A stretch of DNA of 64,000 nucleotides, taken from NCBI GenBank assembly GCA_014799475.1, contig JAAVHX010000024.1, positions 31,555-95,554 of the forward strand, written 5' to 3'. A program made the position numbers and the translations under genes. Below, one piece after another: positions 57,334 to 64,000 of the stretch (the first letter of the stretch is position 1; each line of letters begins with the position of its first letter). This DNA is from Clostridiales bacterium. GTDB lineage: Bacteria > Bacillota > Clostridia > Oscillospirales > Oscillospiraceae. The notes under the pieces were generated by a model that saw only the letters and a program-made list of their open reading frames with translations, made no database searches and was not told the origin of the DNA.

Positions 57334-58224
57334 TCAGCTCGTTTTCGGAAAACAGAGCGTCACATACAGCCGTCCGTCTTCAAACCGGGCGGCAATGGTC
57401 CCGCCCATCCGCTCGGTGAGGGCGCGGGCGATGGACAGTCCCAGCCCGGTGGAGGGCTGGGCGGATTCCACGGTGTAGAAGCGGTCAAAGAGCCGCCCCA
57501 TCTGCACCTCGTCCAGTCCAGGCGCGGCGTTGGACAGGGTGATCGTCCCATCCTCCTCCAGTGTGACGTTCAGGTCGCCGCCGCTGTACTTGAGAGCGTT
57601 GTTCAGCAGGTTGCCCAGCACCCGGGACAGGGCGGCGCGATCCAGATTGCGGACAACCCGCTCGTCCGGCAGGGACACTCGGGGGGTCACGCCGCCCTCC
57701 ACCAGCGCGCCGTAGAAGGATGCAACCGCCTCCTCCACTGCGGCGTTCAGGTTGACCGGCTCCAGCCTCGGCGCATCCTCGCCGCCCGCGGCCACCGAAT
57801 AGCGCAGCAGCTCCTCGGTCAGCGCCTTCATGGCCTCGGCCCGGTCGGCAATGAGGGAGAGATACCGCGCCTGGTCCGGGGACTTGTCTCCCTTGTCCAG
57901 CAGCTCCAAATAGCCGCAGATGGCGGTCAGGGGAGTGCGCAGATCGTGGGAGACGTTGGTGACGGCCTCCTTCAGCTCCCGGTCGCCGTTCTCATACCGC
58001 TGGCGCTGGCGGCGCAGCTCTTTGAGCTGGAAGTTCAGCTCCGCCGCCAGTTTCCGGGCGTGGGCGTCCCGGGAGGAGAGGAAGATGGGGTTGTTGGTGT
58101 CGGAGACCAGCCGCTCCCCCAGCTGGCGGCCGATCTCGTCCAGGCTGTTTTGGAGCAGTCTCAGGCGAACGAACAGCACCAGCACGATAACGGCCAGCGC
58201 GGCGCACAGCAGCCAGGGGAGCAT
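57334..58224 (-). CDS. Sensor histidine kinase
   Basis: AVTNVSHDLRTPLTAICGYLELLDKG...RVLGNLLNNALKYSGGDLNVTLEED...STGLGLSIARALTERMGG. Confidence 0.95.
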   Translation of the reverse strand: MLPWLLCAALAVIVLVLFVRLRLLQNSLDEIGRQLGERLVSDTNNPIFLSSRDAHARKLAAELNFQLKELRRQRQRYENGDRELKEAVTNVSHDLRTPLTAICGYLELLDKGDKSPDQARYLSLIADRAEAMKALTEELLRYSVAAGGEDAPRLEPVNLNAAVEEAVASFYGALVEGGVTPRVSLPDERVVRNLDRAALSRVLGNLLNNALKYSGGDLNVTLEEDGTITLSNAAPGLDEVQMGRLFDRFYTVESAQPSTGLGLSIARALTERMGGTIAARFEDGRLYVTLCFPKTS

Positions 58225-58236
58225 GGGGTTCGCCTC

Positions 58237-59091
58237 CTACTTCAAATCTTTTTTGCGGAACAGCGCCGCCCCGGCCCCGGTGAACAGGGCGGTCACCGCC
58301 GCTGCCAGCCCCATCAGCCTCGCCGGGTCGGTGAAGAGTAGGGAGCAGTACTGGACGGCCTGTCCTGTGGGCAGGAGGTCGTAGACAAACTGGCAGATTA
58401 CACGCTCCGCCGGCTGGAGAAATTGGGGATTGGGTTCCGGCGCGGAGGCCGTGACCTGGCCATTTACACTGAGAGTATAGTTCTCTATGAATTCCGGGGC
58501 ATCCAGCCGCGCATAGAGATAGATGGCCAGCATGAACAGCAGGAACACGCCCAGCAGGCAGACCATCACTGAAGTGGATTTCCGGCTGATATTCATGGTG
58601 ACAAAGGTAAAGATGGCACAGAACGCCGCCAGCATTAGTACCGAGCCAGCAATGGCGGTGAGGAGCAGGGGGGCGGGCTTGGTAAACCAGCCCTGCAGAG
58701 GCGCACCCACCGCCAGGCAGGACAGCATATAGCCCACCATGCACAGTGCCGAGGCGGCAAAGCCGGTGATGAGGTTGGCAAAGTAGATGGACAGGCGGGA
58801 GTGCCCCACGGCGATTTTGTTGCGGATGGTGCCGTCGCTGTACTCGGTGCCCAGGAACAGAGCGATGAACTCCGCCGCCAGAATGCCGATAAAGGCGGCA
58901 TATTGAAAGAATTTGACCTCCAGCGTGGCCGCTCCGACCAGAGGCTCGGATCCGTTATCCGTAACGAAGGAAACCCCATCTAGGGCGGACAGTATGCCCA
59001 GGCCGACGCAAACGCCCAGGGAACCCCAGAAGGTGTTGCTCTTTCTCAGCCGCAAAAAGTTGGCGCTCAGCAGTTTAGTCATGGGAGCCAC
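58237..59091 (-). CDS. ABC transporter permease (ABC-2 type)
   Basis: Six hydrophobic segments; LGTEYSDGTIRNKIAVGHSRLSIYFANLI. Confidence 0.88.
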   Translation of the reverse strand: MAPMTKLLSANFLRLRKSNTFWGSLGVCVGLGILSALDGVSFVTDNGSEPLVGAATLEVKFFQYAAFIGILAAEFIALFLGTEYSDGTIRNKIAVGHSRLSIYFANLITGFAASALCMVGYMLSCLAVGAPLQGWFTKPAPLLLTAIAGSVLMLAAFCAIFTFVTMNISRKSTSVMVCLLGVFLLFMLAIYLYARLDAPEFIENYTLSVNGQVTASAPEPNPQFLQPAERVICQFVYDLLPTGQAVQYCSLLFTDPARLMGLAAAVTALFTGAGAALFRKKDLK

Positions 59092-59989
59092 CTCCCACCA
59101 GGTTGACGAAGTAGCTCTCCAGGCTTTCGTCCCGCTCCTGGGCGGAGAGCAGCTCGCAGCCCTCCGTGTCCAGCGCCCGGCTGAGCTGGGAGATGTTCAT
59201 CTGGGCGAACACATCCGCCTGCCCGTCGGACAAAATTTTGTAGTCCACGCCCATGCTGTCCAGCACCCTTGCCAGGGGGCGGGTGTCGGTGACCGCGATG
59301 CGCAGGCACTTGCGGCAGGCGGCCTCCAGCTCCCGGGCGGACAGCTCCTTGACGATGCGCCCTGAGTCGATGAAGCCGTAGTGGGTGGCCAGCTTGGACA
59401 GCTCGTCCAGAATGTGGGAGGAGATCAGCACCGTGATCTTTCGCTCCCGGTTCAGCTTCAGGATCAGCTCCCGGATCTCGATGATGCCCTGGGGGTCCAG
59501 GCCGTTCACCGGCTCGTCCAGCACCAAAAAGTCCGGGTCGCCCGCCAGGGCCACGGCGATGCCCAGCCGCTGCTTCATGCCCAGGGAGAAGTTGCGGGCC
59601 TTTTTTCTTCCTGTGTCCTCCAGGCCCACCAGTTTCAAGAGGTCTGGGATGCCGTCGTCGGACGGCACACCCAGCACCCGGAACTGCTCCTTCAGGTTGT
59701 CCTGGGCGGTCAGATCCAGGTAGATGGACGGGGTTTCCACCACCGCGCCCATGCGGCGGCGGATGGCCGCGATGCCCTTTTCCCGGCTGTCCGTGCCATA
59801 CAGGGCGTAGGTGCCGGATGTGGGGTTCTGCAACCCGCAGATCAGCCGGATGAGGGTGGTCTTGCCCGCGCCGTTGCGGCCCACAAAGCCGTAGATCGAG
59901 CCTTTGGGCACGTGCATGGTGAGGTTGTCCAGGGCCTTGAAGTCCTTGTAGTGCTTGGACAAGCCCTGGGTGACAAGTACGTATTCCAT
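59075..59989 (-). CDS. ABC transporter ATP-binding protein
   Basis: GFVGRNGAGKTTLIRLICGL ... NFSLGMKQRLGIAVALAGDPDFLVLDEPVNGLDP. Confidence 0.95.
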   Translation of the reverse strand: MEYVLVTQGLSKHYKDFKALDNLTMHVPKGSIYGFVGRNGAGKTTLIRLICGLQNPTSGTYALYGTDSREKGIAAIRRRMGAVVETPSIYLDLTAQDNLKEQFRVLGVPSDDGIPDLLKLVGLEDTGRKKARNFSLGMKQRLGIAVALAGDPDFLVLDEPVNGLDPQGIIEIRELILKLNRERKITVLISSHILDELSKLATHYGFIDSGRIVKELSARELEAACRKCLRIAVTDTRPLARVLDSMGVDYKILSDGQADVFAQMNISQLSRALDTEGCELLSAQERDESLESYFVNLVGGGSHD

Positions 59990-60071
59990 AAAAAAGCCTC
60001 CGTTTCCTTGGATGGCGCTATCATAGCAGGAAATTGTTCAGAAAGCGGTCAAGGAAACAGTTCAGATTTCG

Positions 60072-60731
60072 TCAAGATTTCATTTTGAACCCGATGCCCC
60101 AGACTGCCTCGATGCAGTCCCCGGCCCCGGCGTCCCGCAGCTTTTTCCGCAGGTTGCTCATGTGGGTTTTCAGCGAGCTCTCCGTGCAGTCCGGGGTGTC
60201 CTGGGCGATGCGCTCCAGCAGGGCGGACTTGGTGACCACCTGGGCGGGATTTCGCATGAGCAGCTTCAAAATGGCGTACTCCGTCCGGGTGAGGCGCACG
60301 TCCTCATCGTCCACCCGCACCGAGCGGGCGTCCGGCTCCAGCCGCAGGTTCTGGAAGGTGAGGGCCCCGTCTCCCCGGGCGGCAGCCTCCCGCAGGCGCA
60401 CCGCCACCCTTGCCAGCAGTTCCCGCAGGACGAAGGGCTTGGTGATGTAGTCCGCCGCGCCGCCCAGCAGGAGGGAGGTCTTGCTGTCGATGTCGGCCTT
60501 GGCGCTGACCACGATCACAGGGATGCCCGCCAGGCGGGGCAGAACCTCCTCCCCGGACAGGCCGGGGAGCATGAGGTCAAGCAGGGCTAAATCGGGACGG
60601 GCACGATCCAGGGCCAGCACCGCCTCGGTGCCCGAGTAGGCCCGGCTGACCCGGTAACCCTCGGCCTCCAGGGCTTCTTGCAGGAGATTTCCAATGTGAA
60701 TGTCATCGTCGATGACCAAAATGTGTTTCAT
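60072..60731 (-). CDS. OmpR family response regulator transcription factor
   Basis: KHILVIDDDIHIGNLLQEALEAEGYRV...LALLDLMLPGLSGEEVL...VRLTRTEYAILKLLMRNPAQVVTKSALLERIA. Confidence 0.95.
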   Translation of the reverse strand: MKHILVIDDDIHIGNLLQEALEAEGYRVSRAYSGTEAVLALDRARPDLALLDLMLPGLSGEEVLPRLAGIPVIVVSAKADIDSKTSLLLGGAADYITKPFVLRELLARVAVRLREAAARGDGALTFQNLRLEPDARSVRVDDEDVRLTRTEYAILKLLMRNPAQVVTKSALLERIAQDTPDCTESSLKTHMSNLRKKLRDAGAGDCIEAVWGIGFKMKS

Positions 60732-60877
60732 GGTGTTCGCGACCTTCCGGTGTGTTTTTCCCTATTATATAGAGAACAGGGGAGAGGTTCAAGGAAAAGG
60801 TTTGAAGAAAGTTTTAAATTGCCAAAATCACCGGGATGGTGTATGCTTAGTGTAACCAAAACGTGGAGGGATCGACT

Positions 60878-61270
60878 ATGTCCATTGAGATCGGAATGAA
60901 GGGCCGCGCCGAGACCGTGGTCACCCCGGACAACACCGCCCAAGCGGCAGGCTCCGGGCTGGTGTCCGTGTTCGCCACGCCGTGGATGATCGCCCTGATG
61001 GAAAATGCCGCCGTCCGGGCGGTGCAGGGGGCGCTGGCCTCTGACGAGGGCACGGTGGGCACCCGGCTGGACGTGACTCACGACGCCGCCACACCCATCG
61101 GCATGAAGGTGTGGGCGGAGGCGGAGGTCACGGCGGTGGAGGGGCGCAAGCTCACCTTTGCGGTGTCCGCCTATGACGAGGCGGGGAAGATCGGCGGAGG
61201 AAGTCACGAACGGTTTGTCATCAAGACGGACAAATTCCTGGCCCACGCCCAGGCCAAGCTGGAACGGTAG
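60878..61270 (+). CDS. Thioesterase family protein
   Basis: MSIEIGMKGRAETVVTPDNTAQAAGSGLVSVFATPWMIALMENAAVRAVQGAL...TRLDVTHDAATPIGMKVWAEAEVTAVEGRKLTFAVSAYDEAGKIGGGSHERFVI hot-dog fold pattern. Confidence 0.88.
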   Translation: MSIEIGMKGRAETVVTPDNTAQAAGSGLVSVFATPWMIALMENAAVRAVQGALASDEGTVGTRLDVTHDAATPIGMKVWAEAEVTAVEGRKLTFAVSAYDEAGKIGGGSHERFVIKTDKFLAHAQAKLER

Positions 61271-61278
61271 ACGGAAAA

Positions 61279-61307
61279 TTCCCGGGGAAACCTGGGAATT
61301 TTTTTGT
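61279..61307 (+). terminator. Terminator after the thioesterase gene
   Basis: AATTCCCGGGGAAACCTGGGAATTTTTTTG. Confidence 0.75.
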
Positions 61308-61362
61308 TGACAAAAGCCCAGCAATGTGATAGGATAACACTACCCCCCAGGGGGGTGTTATC
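61307..61362 (+). promoter_or_regulatory. Promoter with CsoR-type operator
   Basis: TTGACA-N17-TAGGAT followed by ACACTACCCCCCAGGGGGGTGTT. Confidence 0.75.
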
Positions 61363-61383
61363 CGAACCGAGGAGGGATCGTCC

Positions 61384-61644
61384 ATGATGGCCGACCAGAA
61401 AACGGTGCTGCGGCTGCTCAAAACCGCACGAGGCCAGATCGACGGCATTATCAAAATGGTGGAGGAGGACCGCTACTGTATGGACATCTCCCAGCAGGTC
61501 ACCGCCGCCGACGCGATGCTGAGGCGGGCAAACCGGGAGATCCTCACCGCCCATCTGAAGCACTGCGTGGAGCACGCCGAGAGCGACCAGGAGCGGTCTG
61601 ATAAGATCGACGAATTGGTGGCGGCGCTGGGAAAGATAATATAG
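61384..61644 (+). CDS. csoR: Copper-sensing transcriptional repressor CsoR
   Basis: KTVLRLLKTARGQIDGIIKMVEEDRYCMDISQQVTAADAMLRRANREILTAHLKHCVEHA; C-H-C ligand pattern. Confidence 0.93.
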   Translation: MMADQKTVLRLLKTARGQIDGIIKMVEEDRYCMDISQQVTAADAMLRRANREILTAHLKHCVEHAESDQERSDKIDELVAALGKII

Positions 61645-61670
61645 ATGTGTTTTCAGCGAGGTGAAATCCA

Positions 61671-64000
61671 ATGAAGCAAAAATTTACCGTTACCGGCATG
61701 ACCTGCTCCGCCTGCTCAGCCCATGTGGACAAGGCGGTGCGCAAGCTGGATGGTGTGCAGGAGGTCAATGTCAACCTGCTGGGCGGCTCCATGACGGTGG
61801 ACTGGGATGGGGCGTTGACCCCCGAGCAGATCGTGGCCGCCGTGGAAAAGGCGGGGTACGGCGCGTCCCTGCCCGCCGCCGCAGGACAGAGCGCGGCCCA
61901 GGCTCAGCCCGCCGCCAACGCCATGGAGGACGATTTGAAGAACATGAAGGCGCGGCTGATCGCCTCCTTTGTGTTTTTCATCCCCCTGTTCTATCTGTCC
62001 ATGGGCCATATGATGGGCATGCCCATCCCGGCTTTTTTCCATGGGCCGGAAAACGCCATGACCTACGCCCTCACCCTGTTCCTGCTGACGGTGCCCATTA
62101 TGGTCATCAACCAGAAGTATTACCGGGTGGGATTCAAGACGCTGTTCCACCTGTCGCCCAATATGGATTCCCTCATCGCCGTGGGCTCCGCCGCCGCTGT
62201 CATTTACGGCGTCGCTGCCCTGTACTGCATCGGCTGGGGCCTGGGCCACGGCGATATGGGTCTGGTGGAGCACTACTCCATGGATTTGTATTTTGAATCC
62301 GCCGGAACCATTTTGACTCTCATCACCCTGGGCAAATTTTTAGAGACCCGCTCCAAGGGGAAGACGGGCCAGGCCATTGCCCGGCTCATGGACCTGACGC
62401 CCAAGACCGCCACCGTCCTGCGGGACGGGGGAGAGGTGGAGGTGCCTGTGGAGCAGGTGCAGGCGGGCGACCTGGTGCTGGTGCGCCCCGGCGGGTCTGT
62501 GCCGGTGGACGGCGTGGTGACAGAGGGCGCGTCCTCGGTGGACGAGTCCGCCCTCACCGGCGAGTCCATCCCGGTGGACAAAGGCCCCGGCGACACGGTG
62601 ATCTCCGCTTCCATCAATAAGTCCGGTGTGCTCACCATAAGGGCCACCAGAGTGGGAGACAATACCACCCTGGCCCAGATGATCCGGCTGGTGGACGAGG
62701 CGGCCTCCTCCAAGGCCCCCATCGCCAAGCTGGCGGACAAGGTGGCGGGTGTGTTCGTGCCCATAGTCATGGCCATCGCCCTGGTCACCGCCGTCATTTG
62801 GATGCTGGCCACCGGCTCGGTGGAGCGGGCCCTGACCTCTGGCGTGGCGGTGTTGGTGATCTCCTGCCCCTGCGCGCTGGGCCTTGCCACCCCTGTAGCC
62901 ATCATGGTGGGCACTGGCAAGGGCGCGGAGCAGGGCATCCTGGTGAAATCCGCCGAGGGGCTGGAAAACCTGCGCTCCGTCACCACCGTGGTGCTGGACA
63001 AGACGGGCACCGTCACCGAGGGCAAGCCGAAGGTCACCGACCTGTACCCTCTGGGCAAGACCACCACCGAGGAGCTTTTGTGTGTGGCGGCGTCGCTGGA
63101 AAAGCCCTCCGAGCATCCCCTGGGTGCGGCCATTGTGGAGGAAGCGGCCAATCGCGACATCCCCCTGTGCTCGGTGGAGAAATTTGAGGCCGTCCACGGC
63201 AAGGGTGTTCGCGGAACCATCCAGGGAGCTGACTTCCTGGCGGGCAACGCCGCCATGCTGGCGGACGCGAAGGTGGATTTAGGCCAGGACGCCATGATCG
63301 CGGACGAGCTTGCCAAGCAGGGCAAAACGCCCCTGTTCTTTGTGGAGGACGGCAAGCCCATCGGCATCATCGCCGTGGCGGACACGGTGAAGCAGACCAG
63401 CCGCGCCGCCATCGAGGGCTTCCAGAGGCTGGGGCTGAAGGTGGTCATGCTCACCGGCGACAACAGGCGCACCGCCGAGGCCATTGGCAAGGAACTGGGC
63501 CTGACCCAAGTGGTGTCCGAGGTGCTCCCCGCCGACAAGGAGCGGCAGATCGCCGCCCTCCAGGAGCGGGGGGAGAAGGTGGCCATGGTGGGCGACGGCA
63601 TCAACGACGCCCCGGCCCTGGCCCGTGCCGATGTGGGCCTCGCCATCGGCGCGGGGGCGGACGTGGCCATTGAGAGCGCCGACATCGTGCTGATGAAGAG
63701 CGACCTGGTGGACGCGGTGACGGCGGTGGAGCTGTCTAGGGCCACCATCCGCAACGTGAAGCAGAACCTGTTTTGGGCGTTCTTCTACAACGCCATTTGC
63801 ATCCCGGTGGCGGCGGGTGTGCTGGCGATTTTCGGCGGGCCTCAGCTCAGCCCCATGCTGGGCGCGGCGGCCATGAGCTTCAGCTCGGTGTGCGTGGTGT
63901 CCAACGCCCTGCGCCTGCGGTTCTTTAAGCCCAGCATTCAGTCCCATTCCGACGTGAAATCCGGCGGGAAAGCCGTCGTTGAAGTGAAAGGAGAACAAAA
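61671..64000 (+). CDS. copA: Copper-translocating P-type ATPase, partial at right edge
   Basis: MKQKFTVTGMTCSACSAHVDKAVRKLDGVQEV HMA domain; SCPCALGLATPVA; DKTGTVTEGKPKV; MVGDGINDAPALARADVGLAIGAGADVAIESAD; open to window end. Confidence 0.95.
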   Translation, partial: MKQKFTVTGMTCSACSAHVDKAVRKLDGVQEVNVNLLGGSMTVDWDGALTPEQIVAAVEKAGYGASLPAAAGQSAAQAQPAANAMEDDLKNMKARLIASFVFFIPLFYLSMGHMMGMPIPAFFHGPENAMTYALTLFLLTVPIMVINQKYYRVGFKTLFHLSPNMDSLIAVGSAAAVIYGVAALYCIGWGLGHGDMGLVEHYSMDLYFESAGTILTLITLGKFLETRSKGKTGQAIARLMDLTPKTATVLRDGGEVEVPVEQVQAGDLVLVRPGGSVPVDGVVTEGASSVDESALTGESIPVDKGPGDTVISASINKSGVLTIRATRVGDNTTLAQMIRLVDEAASSKAPIAKLADKVAGVFVPIVMAIALVTAVIWMLATGSVERALTSGVAVLVISCPCALGLATPVAIMVGTGKGAEQGILVKSAEGLENLRSVTTVVLDKTGTVTEGKPKVTDLYPLGKTTTEELLCVAASLEKPSEHPLGAAIVEEAANRDIPLCSVEKFEAVHGKGVRGTIQGADFLAGNAAMLADAKVDLGQDAMIADELAKQGKTPLFFVEDGKPIGIIAVADTVKQTSRAAIEGFQRLGLKVVMLTGDNRRTAEAIGKELGLTQVVSEVLPADKERQIAALQERGEKVAMVGDGINDAPALARADVGLAIGAGADVAIESADIVLMKSDLVDAVTAVELSRATIRNVKQNLFWAFFYNAICIPVAAGVLAIFGGPQLSPMLGAAAMSFSSVCVVSNALRLRFFKPSIQSHSDVKSGGKAVVEVKGEQ

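Noticed and set aside
1-64000. rRNA operons, complete tRNAs, or a glnB/amtB module beside glnA
   Set aside because: No matching sequence or ORFs seen on either strand.

Overview
This window is a GC-rich Firmicutes chromosome segment, most likely a spore-forming Oscillospiraceae/Clostridia relative. That placement is inferred from gene content and was not searched. Its backbone includes a partial pyrK; a VTC/DUF4956/carbohydrate-binding trio; a GH13/LacI/sugar-ABC cluster; ppdK; a nitrogen and lysine block (glnA, ANTAR regulator, dapF, dapL, gltB, gltD); the full spoIIIAA-AH operon; and asp23. Further along are an AbiL-like (RloA/RloB) pair, two BlaI/BlaR1-type loci flanking a fructose PTS locus, an ECF sigma plus probable anti-sigma, a histidine kinase/response regulator/ABC module, and csoR-copA (partial). 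The main discovery is that sigK (the late mother-cell sigma factor) is split by a 9.4-kb element at about 47592-57023, bounded by a 2-bp AA core. Excision at that core exactly restores an uninterrupted 229-codon pro-sigma-K frame (...LRLVAHIV|KKYYTPNGDQDDLISIG...). The rejoined element ends form an imperfect inverted repeat (GCTTCAACCGT-CTAACA-ACGGGTGAAGC), as expected for a large-serine-recombinase attP. This is a 'skin'-type sigK intervening element. It carries two intact serine recombinases, one decayed recombinase, an XRE regulator, a four-member family of paralogous small domains (one fused to a recombinase C-terminus), a candidate excision factor, and a DUF4143 ATPase / DUF5343 / Swt1-HEPN cassette. 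All calls come from reading the sequence and the supplied ORFs; no database search was run.
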